41,634 nucleotides of DNA from Parasporobacterium sp. (GCA_017459985.1 JAFUBX010000023.1:1-41634); one strand, 5' to 3'; shown: positions 8,153 to 16,566, counted from the stretch's first letter. Made by a program: numbers and translations. Notes: generated from the sequence alone by a model not told the origin.

Positions 8153-9499
8153 ATGAGACTGCAGAAGGAAGTATTTGAGGCATATAAGGAACAGATCAAG
8201 GCGCATCCGGAGGAGAACCGCAGGGGTGCCCTGGCGGTCAGAGATTCCCTGGAGCATTCCCCTCTGTTTTGGAATGACTGCGTGGATAAAACCGTCCAGA
8301 TCCCCAAGATCTATGATGAACAGACCATCGAAGAGTTTCGTCGGATTACGAAGGTCACCCACCGGATCTTTGAAAAGGTGATCCGGGAGTACAGGGAAAA
8401 GGCAGATTTCAGAGCCCTGTTCCCGTTCTCCAAAGAACTGGAGGAACTGATTCTGCTGCCGGCTCCTTATCCGGGGGAGCTGCCGATCGCCAGATTCGAC
8501 CTGTTTTACCAGGAAGATACAGGGAAATTTTATTTCTGCGAGATCAATACGGATGGGACAGCTGCCATGCTGCGGGATCTGGAAATGGGCAAGGCGCTGA
8601 TCAACAATCCCGCCCATCAGGCGGTGATCCGGCAGTATGATCTGGAACCCTTCGAACTGTTTGATACCTGGGTTGAGACATTCCTGAACCTGTATAATAC
8701 CTGGCCGAAGAAAAAGGACTGTCCGAATGTGGCGATGGTCGATTTTCTGGAAAATGCCACACTGAGGGATTTTGAGGAATTCGCCAGAAGATTTCAGAAA
8801 GCAGGGGTCAATTGCGAGATCTGTGATATCCGCAGGCTGGAGTACCGGGACGGAGTGCTGTATTCCCCGACGGGAAACCGGATCGACGCCATCTATCGGA
8901 GAGCTGTGACGGCGGACATCATGGATCATTACCAGGAGGTTTCCGCCTTTCTTGATGCCGTCCGGGAGGACGCGGTATTTCTGGCAGGAGCTTTCGCCAC
9001 CCAGATCATCCATACCAAATGGCTGTTCTATGTCCTGCATCATGAGAGGACGAAAGCCTTTCTGGAGGAAGAGGAGCTGGCCTTTATCAAAGAGCATGTG
9101 CCGCTGACGGTGGAATTTGCCCCGGAATACATCACCCTGGATGAAGTGCAGAAAAACAAAGATGCATACATCATCAAACCCATGGATGCCTATGCCTCCA
9201 AAGGAGTCTATGCCGCCGGACGGGAGTACGGACAGAAGGAGTGGGAAACCCTTGCCGGAGAGCTGTACGGGAAACGGCATATCTGTCAGCAGTATTGCCC
9301 ACAGTATCTGACGGATAATATCGATTATGCCTGGGGAGACGGGGAATGGCATCCCTATATCAATATGCCGGGACTTTATGTCTATAACGGAGTTTTCTCA
9401 GGAATTCTGATGCGGATGGCCTGCGGGGAGAATATCATCGTAGCCCATGAAAATGAGCGGACCGTCCCTGCGTTTACCGTAAAAGGAAGGAAAGGCTGA
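8153..9499 (+). CDS. Glutathionylspermidine-synthase-like (circularly permuted) ATP-grasp enzyme
   Basis: A 448-residue protein starting at ATG 8153 with AGGAGG at 8143-8148. The segment PIARFDLFYQEDTGKFYFCEINTDGTAAM matches the acidic, metal-binding core of the C-terminal synthetase domain of glutathionylspermidine synthases. DAYIIKPMDAYASKGVYAAG supplies the ATP-binding lysine strand and glycine-rich loop in permuted order. QYCPQYLTDNIDYAWGDGEWHPYINMPGLYVYNG is a further conserved block. Such enzymes ligate a carboxylate to an amine with ATP. The usual amidase domain of E. coli Gsp is absent, so it is ligase-only and its substrates are unknown. Co-expression with the EFR1 gene suggests a redox-linked peptide or thiol product (inference). 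Confidence 0.82.
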   Translation: MRLQKEVFEAYKEQIKAHPEENRRGALAVRDSLEHSPLFWNDCVDKTVQIPKIYDEQTIEEFRRITKVTHRIFEKVIREYREKADFRALFPFSKELEELILLPAPYPGELPIARFDLFYQEDTGKFYFCEINTDGTAAMLRDLEMGKALINNPAHQAVIRQYDLEPFELFDTWVETFLNLYNTWPKKKDCPNVAMVDFLENATLRDFEEFARRFQKAGVNCEICDIRRLEYRDGVLYSPTGNRIDAIYRRAVTADIMDHYQEVSAFLDAVREDAVFLAGAFATQIIHTKWLFYVLHHERTKAFLEEEELAFIKEHVPLTVEFAPEYITLDEVQKNKDAYIIKPMDAYASKGVYAAGREYGQKEWETLAGELYGKRHICQQYCPQYLTDNIDYAWGDGEWHPYINMPGLYVYNGVFSGILMRMACGENIIVAHENERTVPAFTVKGRKG

Positions 9500-9510
9500 A
9501 AAAGCGCCGG

Positions 9511-10965
9511 TTAATCCGGCTGGCCCGGGAGAATCTGATAAACCTCTGCTTTGTATTTGGAAATCAGTTCGCTGCGGTTCCGGCAGCCGGTTTTCTTCAG
9601 AAGATTATGAACGTGGAATTTGATGGTGCTTTCCGAAACAAACAGAGTTCCGGCGATTTCGGCGTTGGTTTTTCCGGAAAGGATCTCCTTCAGGACATCT
9701 TTTTCCCGGAAGGATAACTGGTTGATCATGGAAAAGCGCTCCAGAGTCTCCTGTTCATCCGGCGTTCTCACCGCAGGCTGCGGCAAAATCCAGGTCTGAA
9801 GGAAGAACCGGTAGAACAAAAAGAGGGACAGGATAAACAGTGCCGCGGTTCCCACGACCAGAACGAACTTGTGGTCGGCGCAGGCATTGCAGATTACAGT
9901 TCCTGCAGCATCTCCGACCCGGCCGAGACACAATCCCAGTCCCGCCAGATAAGCACAGCCGCAAGAGCGGCAAAGATCCGAGAAGACCACGATCCGAAAG
10001 ACGGAGAAGAAGCCGAAAAACAGGTATTCCAGACACCAGATGACCATGGCGGAAATCTGCTCTCCGGACAATGCCAGCCCGATGAAGGAGATCACCAGGG
10101 AGGCGGCGGCACACAAGGCGCCCTGTTTCCGGTTTCTGTCAATGATATAACCGGCACAGACAAGGCCTGCGGCATAGAAGATCCGGGAAAGTTCCACACT
10201 GACGCCGCCCAGGATATCTGCTGTAGGAAATCCGAAGCCCAGGTTCTTGACCAGGCTGAAGAGGAACACAATGATTCCGGTCTGCAAAAACAAGCTGCGC
10301 AGCTTTTGTGCAGAGTGCCCTCCAAAACGGTCTGCAGACGCCGCTGCATTCGCAGACTCAGCCGGAGAAATCTCCGGCGGCACCATTCCGAAGCGGAAGG
10401 AATCTTTGCCAGAGAGGACGATCCACAGGATGATCAGGCCGGTGACGGCTGCATAGGCGATCAGGGCGTAGGGACTGGTCAGGAAACTTCCTTCCCCCCG
10501 GATCCTGGAAAAGAGCCAGGTGCAGATCACCGCGCATCCGTATCCGGAGCCAAAGACCAGACCCTTATGGGAGGGGCCGGTAAGAAATGTCAGAACATGC
10601 AGATAAAATCCCGCGATCAGACCGCAGAGCAGATTCATGAACAGTCCGGAAACAATGCTGACGCCCGGGGAAGAAGGCAGGATCGACACAGCGGAACTGC
10701 CAAGGAACAAAAGCAGTATCAGGGTCAACAGGCCGGGCCGGAACCAATGAGGGCGCTTTTGGATCATCAGAGAGAACAGGGCGATCCCTGCGGCCTGCAG
10801 AAGATATCCCGCCACCATGCTGAGATAGTCCACGGTCAGTGTATCCAGAAAATCCGTCAGATGATATTCCCAGGACATCCAGACCGAAGAGGTCAGAAAG
10901 AAGCAGGCGGCGATCAGCAGTACTGTGGAGATATTCTGGTTCCTGATAAGGCGCTGTCTCTGCAT
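9511..10965 (-). CDS. Membrane-anchored LuxR-family regulator with multi-pass N-terminus
   Basis: A 484-residue protein. Residues ~15-400 contain about twelve hydrophobic segments (for example ISTVLLIAACFFLTSSVWMS and ALIAYAAVTGLIILWIVLSG), arranged like an MFS-type sensor. The last ~60 residues form a LuxR/GerE HTH: LSFREKDVLKEILSGKTNAEIAG, then VSESTIKFHVHNLLKKTG. This architecture is common in Actinobacteria (Eggerthella group) and in some Clostridia, and presumably couples a membrane signal to transcription. AAGGAG precedes the ATG at the correct distance. It converges on the ATP-grasp gene with an 11-bp gap and diverges from the secreted protein gene at 11106, a plausible target. Domain calls firm, ligand unknown. 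Confidence 0.9.
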   Translation of the reverse strand: MQRQRLIRNQNISTVLLIAACFFLTSSVWMSWEYHLTDFLDTLTVDYLSMVAGYLLQAAGIALFSLMIQKRPHWFRPGLLTLILLLFLGSSAVSILPSSPGVSIVSGLFMNLLCGLIAGFYLHVLTFLTGPSHKGLVFGSGYGCAVICTWLFSRIRGEGSFLTSPYALIAYAAVTGLIILWIVLSGKDSFRFGMVPPEISPAESANAAASADRFGGHSAQKLRSLFLQTGIIVFLFSLVKNLGFGFPTADILGGVSVELSRIFYAAGLVCAGYIIDRNRKQGALCAAASLVISFIGLALSGEQISAMVIWCLEYLFFGFFSVFRIVVFSDLCRSCGCAYLAGLGLCLGRVGDAAGTVICNACADHKFVLVVGTAALFILSLFLFYRFFLQTWILPQPAVRTPDEQETLERFSMINQLSFREKDVLKEILSGKTNAEIAGTLFVSESTIKFHVHNLLKKTGCRNRSELISKYKAEVYQILPGQPD

Positions 10966-11105
10966 GCCGGGCTCCTTTCCTTTAAAATCAGGCGTTTACA
11001 CCGCTCCCTGATCGAAAACTGATCTTGTTTCCGATACGGTCCGGTCGATATACTCTAGGGTATTAGTATAGCACAAATCTTACAGACAGAAAGGAGTAAT
11101 TTGAC

Positions 11106-12128
11106 ATGAAAAAAATGATCGCTGTTTTGCTCACAGCTGTTCTGATCCTCGGGGTGATCCAGCCAGTCATGGCTGATTCCGATACACTGGCAGACTGGGA
11201 TATTAAAGTGACCACTCCGGAAGGAACCTCCTCGATCCTGAAAGGGGATGAAGGGAACTATTATATCTATCCCCAGGAATTCGGGGTAATCCCCTATGTG
11301 ATGCTCCGGACCTACACGGAATTCGCGGATGAAGAGGAATTCATCAACGATTACTTTACCGGCTTCATGGCAGAAGGATATGAGGATCTGGAAGTGACCT
11401 CCGAATTTGCGCCGGTGGTCATCGACGGGGTCAGATACTATGAGATCGATTACGGATACACGGTACAGGGCTATGAGGTCAGAGACCGCCGTGTGGTCAA
11501 GACCGTAAACGGCAGAACCTATATGTTCGCATCCAAGGAGATCGATGAGCTGGATAAGACCATCGGAAATCTTCTGGAGGAAGTGATTGCCGACTGCGTT
11601 TACTATGCGGACGGAGAACCGATCGAGCTGGAGGAAGAGGTCGTTGACGGCGGTGACTATGAAATCCCGCGGATTGATATCACGGACGAAGATATTGAAG
11701 AATTAGACCTGGAAGGATCCTACGTGCCGCTGGAAGGGACCGACGTGGAAATATATGTTCCGGATATTATGGAAGAATCCCTGATTCCGGAAGGACAGCC
11801 CGGCGCAGAGTATTTTATCGCCATTTACGGACTGCCGGAGGTGGAAGAATCCTATGCTGCCGTACAGCTGGTTCCCTCCAACTTCACACTGGAAGATTAC
11901 AGAGCAATGCTGGAAAGCATGGATGAAGTGGAGGATATCGCGGACTTCATCATCAACGGGATCCATTTCCTCAGATATTTCATGCCGGAAAGAGATGTGG
12001 TATGCCTGACCACACAGAAGGATGGAGATCCGGGATATATCCTGGAATTCAGTTTCTCCCCGATCTCCGATGAAGACTATGGTGAAATTGCAGAGATTAT
12101 GGGCATGACGATCCGCCCGGTCCGGTAA
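11106..12128 (+). CDS. Secreted protein of unknown function
   Basis: A 340-residue protein with a clear Sec signal peptide (MKKMIAVLLTAVLILGVIQPVMADSD), cleavage probably after VMA. There is no lipobox cysteine, so it is released or wall-associated. The mature part is very acidic, rich in Glu, Asp and Tyr (for example DITDEDIEELDLEGSYVPLEG), with two related halves. Each half has a beta-rich pattern of the type YVMLRTYTEFADEEEF and YAAVQLVPSNFTLEDYRAML, suggesting a duplicated small domain. AAAGGAG lies before the ATG. I do not recognise the family. It lies between the divergent LuxR regulator and the convergent M4 protease gene (12-bp gap). Confidence 0.85.
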   Translation: MKKMIAVLLTAVLILGVIQPVMADSDTLADWDIKVTTPEGTSSILKGDEGNYYIYPQEFGVIPYVMLRTYTEFADEEEFINDYFTGFMAEGYEDLEVTSEFAPVVIDGVRYYEIDYGYTVQGYEVRDRRVVKTVNGRTYMFASKEIDELDKTIGNLLEEVIADCVYYADGEPIELEEEVVDGGDYEIPRIDITDEDIEELDLEGSYVPLEGTDVEIYVPDIMEESLIPEGQPGAEYFIAIYGLPEVEESYAAVQLVPSNFTLEDYRAMLESMDEVEDIADFIINGIHFLRYFMPERDVVCLTTQKDGDPGYILEFSFSPISDEDYGEIAEIMGMTIRPVR

Positions 12129-12140
12129 GGAGCCTCAGGA

Positions 12141-13967
12141 TCAGTATCCGGCCTGTTCGCACAGCATGTCGATCAGGCCCAGCCATTTCACATCCATCTG
12201 CCGGATCTCGGCAGCGAATAAGAGAGCCTGATGGATCTCCCGAAACCCGGACTGGGGAGTAAGGAGATTCATTGCTTCTCTCCAGAGATAATACTCATCT
12301 TCCAGGGAAAGCCCCTCCGACCATAACTGCCAGGCCACGTGATTGACCAGGGAACTGTTGGTATGGACCCCGCCCAGGTCATTAAAGATCGAGGGCTCTT
12401 TCTCCATACTGTAGTAGAACTGTCCTCCGACAGTCACCGGCTGACGGTACAGCCATGGAAAGCTCATGCTGCGGATCGCTTCGCCGGAGTTTTCCGCAAT
12501 CAGCCATTCCGTATCCTGTGTGTCTCCCAGGATCATTTCACAGAGATTGCCCATGATATCGCTGGTGGCTTCATTGAGAGCGCCGGATTCATTCTGATAA
12601 ATATCACCGCCCCGGATATAGTTGGTTACGGCGTGGGTATACTCATGGCCGATAACATCCAGACATTCGCTGAAATCATTGACTCCGGAGGCTCCGAACA
12701 AAGACCAACCGTTGAGAAAGCCGAGAAATCCCGCGTTATCCACCGGATATCCGTTCTCATCGCAGTAATCGGAAAGGATCAGGAGCGGCATTCCGAACCC
12801 GTCCACGGAATGCATGCCGAAGCTGTCATAAAAATCGTAAACCCGGATGTAGGAATCATAGGCGATCAGATAATGCTCCGGCCACCCGGTGTTGTCTTCG
12901 GAAGTAAAGGGCTGATATTTCATGCTCGTGATGTACTGATAGCAGTCGGAAACCAGGATATGCCGTTCCAGGTCGGCCAGATAATACAGCCGGGTTTCCG
13001 GATCGTATACCACCGGAACGGTGAGTTCTTTGATGGTTCCGTCATGAAGAGTGACAGTGCCGGTATAAGTATCCGCTTCTTTGCCGTCAAACCAGGCCAG
13101 CGCGGCCCCTTCCTGCACATTATCCCCCTGCTGCAGTTCCTTTGTGGAGACCACGGCCAGATATCCCAGATAGTATCCGTCGTAGGTGACCAGATGCTCC
13201 AGATAACGGCGTTCCCCGGAAAGGACGGCTTCCCCTTCGGGAATATTGGTGAAAATAGCCCAGCAGTGGTAAGCAATATCGTTGATATCGGTATATGAGG
13301 TCTCTCCGGTATCCTCCGGATAGAAACGGAAATCCAGGGAAGGATATTGCTGCTTTACGATCTCGATGGCCTCTTCCGGAGTAATCTTGGTCTCATTCTC
13401 CGGAGCGATGCCGATATTCGGGGTGAAGGAGCAGGCCAGTCCCGCGCCGTAGCCCTCCGGATCGACGATGATCTTCAGGACCGCGTTCTGGATGGTCAGA
13501 TCTCCGTACCGCTGTTTATAGGTGTAGTAAGTATATCCGAACCGGTTCCGTTCCGCATAGACACAGAAGAATTCCGATCCTTTGGAGAGGCCCAGCAGGG
13601 ATTCCATCCCGAACAGGGACCGGATTCCGTCTTCGTAATCTTCAATGATCTGATCCGAATAGCGTCCCCGGAGAAAGGTCAGGTATCCGTCTTTGGAAAA
13701 CAGCATGGCCAGATCCCCGTGATTCATCTCCTCCAGGTCTTCCACCGTCGTCTGCCCGGGGATCCGGGTGGCCGGTTCCGGGGCGTCATCTCCTTTTTGC
13801 CGGTCCTCCCTGGAAAACAGTCCGGAACCTGAACTGTAATCAACAGTATCCGCGCTCATAACCGGCCCGGACAGATCCTGTGCCGGAACAGCAGCCGGAA
13901 GCAGAAGGGAAACAGAGAGGATCAGGGAGATCATGGCGGGAAACCGCCGGGTGCCTGTGTTTTTCAT
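12141..13967 (-). CDS. Secreted M4-family (thermolysin-like) zinc metalloprotease
   Basis: A 608-residue preproprotein. The signal peptide covers about residues 1-29 (FPAMISLILSVSLLLPAAVPAQ). A long FTP/PepSY-type propeptide acts as inhibitor and chaperone. The catalytic domain has H441-E-Y-T-H445 (zinc ligands and catalytic E442), then NESGALNEATSD with E466 as the third zinc ligand. The C-terminal half contains GGVHTNSSLVNHV, equivalent to the transition-state histidine region of thermolysin. One extra residue lies between HEYTH and the glutamate helix compared with thermolysin. AAGGAG precedes the ATG. It probably degrades extracellular protein. All active-site residues are present, so I expect an active enzyme. 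Confidence 0.93.
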   Translation of the reverse strand: MKNTGTRRFPAMISLILSVSLLLPAAVPAQDLSGPVMSADTVDYSSGSGLFSREDRQKGDDAPEPATRIPGQTTVEDLEEMNHGDLAMLFSKDGYLTFLRGRYSDQIIEDYEDGIRSLFGMESLLGLSKGSEFFCVYAERNRFGYTYYTYKQRYGDLTIQNAVLKIIVDPEGYGAGLACSFTPNIGIAPENETKITPEEAIEIVKQQYPSLDFRFYPEDTGETSYTDINDIAYHCWAIFTNIPEGEAVLSGERRYLEHLVTYDGYYLGYLAVVSTKELQQGDNVQEGAALAWFDGKEADTYTGTVTLHDGTIKELTVPVVYDPETRLYYLADLERHILVSDCYQYITSMKYQPFTSEDNTGWPEHYLIAYDSYIRVYDFYDSFGMHSVDGFGMPLLILSDYCDENGYPVDNAGFLGFLNGWSLFGASGVNDFSECLDVIGHEYTHAVTNYIRGGDIYQNESGALNEATSDIMGNLCEMILGDTQDTEWLIAENSGEAIRSMSFPWLYRQPVTVGGQFYYSMEKEPSIFNDLGGVHTNSSLVNHVAWQLWSEGLSLEDEYYLWREAMNLLTPQSGFREIHQALLFAAEIRQMDVKWLGLIDMLCEQAGY

Positions 13968-14235
13968 AATCGTTCTCCTTTCAGGGACTGAGTCCTGATT
14001 CTTTGCGAAAGCCGTGCATAATTATCCATGTTGATTATAAAAGGAAACACAGAAGAACGCCAGCGCGCCCGGCAGTTCCCGGAGGATAGTTTTCGATCAG
14101 GGAAAATGGAAGGATAAACTGGTCTTATAATATATAATAAAACTGGATATTTTTATAATACCAAAATAGCGGTATTGTATGGAACAAATTTCAGAAACCG
14201 ATGAAGATATCAAAGACATCAGGGAGGAACAGACT

Positions 14236-14778
14236 ATGACAGAACATACATTACCGGCACGTACCACCAGAAGAACCATCACCGTGAAGCTTACCATCGC
14301 AGCGTTGTTCATGGCTGCCAATATTATTCTCAGTTCATTCGGAATGCCGGTTCCCGGCGGTCATCTGTATCTCAATGACATTGTGATCTGTCTGGCCTCG
14401 ATCCTTCTGGATCCGCTGTATGCATTCTGTGTGGGAGGGATCGGCGCTTTTCTGGGGGATATGATCTTCTATCCGGCGCCGATGTTTGTTTCCCTGGTCA
14501 CCCATGGTCTTCAGGCAGTGGTGATCTCTCTGATCGCCCATCACCTGCTGAAAAAGAAACCGGTTCTTGCCTCGGCCATTGCCGTGGCGGTGGGTGCTGT
14601 GATCATGATTGCCGGGTATACTTTCGGCCGGGCATATATCTACAGCACACCGGAATACGCGGTCCTCAAGCTTCCGTTCCAGATCCTGCAGGCCAGCGTC
14701 GGCGCGGTGATCGGAATGATCCTTTGCTGGCCCTGCCGGCTTTCAAACCTGTATTACAGGCTCCTGAGAAGCAGGTAA
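14236..14778 (+). CDS. ECF transporter S component (substrate-binding membrane subunit)
   Basis: A 180-residue membrane protein. ATG 14236 is preferred over the in-frame ATG at 14179 because AGGGAGG lies at 14221-14227. About six hydrophobic segments are visible, from KLTIAALFMAANIILSSFGM to SVGAVIGMILCWPC. The region GGHLYLNDIVICLASILLDPLYAFCVGGIGAFLGDMIF is characteristic of the ECF S-component superfamily, closest by eye to the DUF1393 (ECF-ribofla_trS) group. S components bind a vitamin or cofactor precursor and dock onto the shared EcfA-A'-T module, which is not encoded here. Substrate cannot be told from sequence. A small hairpin (AATACC/GGTATT near 14158-14177) precedes it, but I see no known riboswitch. 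Its 3' end overlaps the opposing TetR gene by 36 bp. Confidence 0.87.
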   Translation: MTEHTLPARTTRRTITVKLTIAALFMAANIILSSFGMPVPGGHLYLNDIVICLASILLDPLYAFCVGGIGAFLGDMIFYPAPMFVSLVTHGLQAVVISLIAHHLLKKKPVLASAIAVAVGAVIMIAGYTFGRAYIYSTPEYAVLKLPFQILQASVGAVIGMILCWPCRLSNLYYRLLRSR

Positions 14779-15306
14779 GATCCCGGATTCCACAATGGAG
14801 ATCAGATGGCGGGCGATCTGTTCCTGACTGCAGACGCCTTTGTTATGGGCCATGTACAGAAAGCACCCGAAGATGCTTCCCAGCTGCCGGTGGATAAAGA
14901 TATTCGTATCCGTATCTTCGGGATCCAGGCCATACAGCCGGGCATAAATCCGTGTCAGGTAATTCAGGTGAATCTGGAATGATTCTTCGACGATCCCGGC
15001 TTCCATCAGATAATGCATAATGGGGTCCTTCTGCAGAATCTCCAGCAGATCCATCCACAGATCTGTCTTGGACAGATCCTGCCTGGTCAGGATCCGGGCT
15101 TCCATCTGGTCCATCTGCTCCTGCAGATGATGGAGAAGAATCTCTTTTTTATCGGAATAATTGCGATAGTACGCCATGCGGGAAACGCCGGCTTTCCGGG
15201 TGATGTCTGTGATGGAGATCTCCCGGAAGGGCCGGTTTTTCATGAGCTGGATCAGGGCTTCGTAGATGCAGTCAATGGTCAGTCTGTGATTACTGTTTTC
15301 TTTCAT
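14743..15306 (-). CDS. TetR-family transcriptional regulator
   Basis: A 187-residue protein. Residues ~8-55 form the TetR HTH: IDCIYEALIQLMKNRPFREISITDITRKAGVSRMAYYRNYSDKKEILLHH, with the typical GVSRMAYYRNYSDK recognition helix. The remainder is helical, as in the TetR_C ligand domain. It is divergent from the PAP2 gene. A 13-bp palindrome, AAATGTTACATTT, sits directly before its own start codon, and a related palindrome lies downstream of the PAP2-side promoter, so it probably represses both itself and the phosphatase gene. The ligand is unknown. The 3' end overlaps the opposing ECF S-component gene. Confidence 0.9.
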   Translation of the reverse strand: MKENSNHRLTIDCIYEALIQLMKNRPFREISITDITRKAGVSRMAYYRNYSDKKEILLHHLQEQMDQMEARILTRQDLSKTDLWMDLLEILQKDPIMHYLMEAGIVEESFQIHLNYLTRIYARLYGLDPEDTDTNIFIHRQLGSIFGCFLYMAHNKGVCSQEQIARHLISIVESGILPASQEPVIQV

Positions 15307-15319
15307 AAATGTTACATTT
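15307..15319. promoter_or_regulatory. Candidate TetR operator 1
   Basis: AAATGTTACATTT is a perfect 13-bp palindrome around a central T, immediately upstream of the TetR start codon, in its 5' untranslated region. The same core occurs at 15412-15420. Assignment to this TetR protein is inference from position. Confidence 0.6.
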
Positions 15320-15352
15320 CTCCGGATTCTGTCACAATTTCGTTTTTATTTG

Positions 15353-15381
15353 TTGACATTGGCAGAACACATTTTTATAAT
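15353..15381 (+). promoter_or_regulatory. Consensus sigma-A promoter for the PAP2 gene
   Basis: TTGACA (15353-15358), a 17-bp spacer and TATAAT (15376-15381): both hexamers match consensus exactly. Transcription would start near 15388, about 24 bp before the second palindrome, so a bound repressor could block elongation. Confidence 0.85.
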
Positions 15382-15409
15382 CCTGCAAGCTGCGCGTTGC
15401 AGCAGTGAC

Positions 15410-15421
15410 AAATGTAACATA
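15410..15421. promoter_or_regulatory. Candidate TetR operator 2
   Basis: AAATGTAACATA contains the perfect palindrome ATGTAACAT (15412-15420). It shares the ATGT-N-ACAT core with the site next to the tetR start and lies just downstream of the consensus promoter. Confidence 0.6.
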
Positions 15422-15451
15422 CTTATTTATACAAGACAACTGTTTTACCAG

Positions 15452-16156
15452 ATGATGCGTACGATTCAGAAAAAAACAACAGACATACTGCAGATCATGC
15501 GGAAATACCCGGTGGTGTCCGCAGCTTTTTTATTTAGTCTTTATATTTTGTTGTTTACTTTTGCAGAAAAGATCGACCCGGTGTCTGTGACACTGATTGA
15601 TACCGGACTGGATCATCTGATCCCCTTCAGTAAATATGCGGTGTTTTTTTACTGCACCTGGCATCTGGAGATCCTGACGATCCTGCTGAGCCTTCTGTAC
15701 TGCAGGGATCTGAAAACCTATTGGGAGCTGACGGTCAAGCTGACTTCGGGACTGATCCTGATCCTGTTTATCTGCATGCTTTTTCCCAATATGGTGGATT
15801 TGCGGCCGGCAGTTGTTGAGGGGAAAGATGTGTTCGCCCGGCTGACCCGGGTAGTCTACAGTCTGGACAACGCAAGGAACGTGTTTCCCTCCGGGCATGC
15901 CTTCGGCGCGGTGCTGATGGCGTTAAGCTGGGGAAAGATCGGAACAAGGTCCTGGCAGAAAGCGATTGCCTGGATCCTGAACGCAGGGATCATTCTGTCC
16001 ACATTGCTTCTGAAACAGCACAGTGTGATTGATGCGGCAGGCGGCATTCTGCTGGCGGTGCTGGTTGAGAAGTCTGCAGACTGGATTCTTAACAGAATGG
16101 GAGAGGCCCGCTCTGCCAGGAAGAGAAAGGTATTTGTCGGAGCGAAGCTGTCATAA
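15452..16156 (+). CDS. PAP2-family membrane phosphatase
   Basis: Start ATG 15452 is the first in-frame ATG after the promoter and operator; an adjacent ATG at 15455 is equally possible, and no strong Shine-Dalgarno is visible. The 234-residue product has about five hydrophobic segments. The PAP2 signature is FPSGHAFGAVLMALSW (catalytic His of PSGH), followed by LLLKQHSVIDAAGGILLA, the S/K-x-Q-H-S-x-x-D block supplying the nucleophilic His and its Asp. These enzymes dephosphorylate lipid phosphates (phosphatidate, undecaprenyl pyrophosphate) at the membrane. The N-terminal K-x6-KxxR phosphate-binding motif is less obvious. Control by the divergent TetR regulator suggests an envelope-stress or antimicrobial-peptide role (inference). 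Confidence 0.88.
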   Translation: MMRTIQKKTTDILQIMRKYPVVSAAFLFSLYILLFTFAEKIDPVSVTLIDTGLDHLIPFSKYAVFFYCTWHLEILTILLSLLYCRDLKTYWELTVKLTSGLILILFICMLFPNMVDLRPAVVEGKDVFARLTRVVYSLDNARNVFPSGHAFGAVLMALSWGKIGTRSWQKAIAWILNAGIILSTLLLKQHSVIDAAGGILLAVLVEKSADWILNRMGEARSARKRKVFVGAKLS

Positions 16157-16262
16157 TTTGGTATTATCATAAAGGCAAGGGCCACGTCTGTCTACACCGG
16201 CGAATCCTTCTCCTGCTGACGATTCCGCTGACATATTTTTTACATATTTTTACGGTTACGTT

Positions 16263-16300
16263 AATAATCCTGTCCGATTAATTGGGCAGGATTATTTTTT
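16263..16300 (+). terminator. Intrinsic terminator after the PAP2 gene
   Basis: AATAATCCTGTCC pairs with GGGCAGGATTATT around GATTAATT and runs into TTTTTT. Its left arm can instead pair with a downstream segment (see the next entry). Confidence 0.85.
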
Positions 16301-16321
16301 CGGTGCGGATAATCGGACAGG
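16269..16321 (+). promoter_or_regulatory. Alternative hairpin that competes with the terminator
   Basis: CCTGTCCGATTA (16269-16280) is perfectly complementary to TAATCGGACAGG (16310-16321). The left arm is shared with the terminator at 16263-16300, so the two folds exclude each other, as in attenuators. A TATAAT follows at 16330-16335, so the simpler view is a terminator plus a separate regulatory palindrome ahead of the small ORF. Confidence 0.5.
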
Positions 16322-16382
16322 TCGCAATCTATAATAACGGCATCAGAAAACTATAAAACCGACACAGGAAAAGGAGGCCGTT

Positions 16383-16484
16383 ATGAAAGGATATTATGTG
16401 ACAAACGGATATATGGGTTTGATTGACGGTGAGTACAGACTGTTTGCTGATGAGACGGATTATAAAGAGTATCTGGAGGAGTGA
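16383..16484 (+). CDS. Small 33-residue protein of unknown function
   Basis: ATG 16383 follows AAGGAGG (16371-16377) at good spacing and encodes MKGYYVTNGYMGLIDGEYRL then FADETDYKEYLEE. The sequence is aromatic and acidic, with no membrane segment. Its pattern (short, Gly-Tyr-rich start, DE-rich end) recalls small Firmicute proteins often left unannotated, but I cannot name a family. After the stop, a +1 frame continues as SDDSSGLKREIEKELQG to a stop at about 16530, which looks coding. The gene may therefore be frameshifted from a ~50-residue form. It starts the co-directional run ending at 25254. Confidence 0.6.
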   Translation: MKGYYVTNGYMGLIDGEYRLFADETDYKEYLEE

Positions 16485-16566
16485 TGATTCCAGCGGACTG
16501 AAAAGAGAAATTGAAAAAGAACTGCAGGGATGATACAGTAAAGAAAAACAAAGGAGAGAACGGACG

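Noticed and set aside
7418-9352. 644-residue minus-strand ORF
   Set aside because: Long only because it is antisense to two strongly biased genes (EFR1 and ATP-grasp) that have full motifs and ribosome binding sites.
14100-14235. Riboswitch upstream of the ECF S component
   Set aside because: Only a small AATACC/GGTATT hairpin and AT-rich sequence; no TPP, FMN, preQ1 or THF consensus could be recognised.
14179-14238. Upstream in-frame ATG as the S-component start
   Set aside because: No ribosome binding site, whereas ATG 14236 has AGGGAGG at proper spacing.
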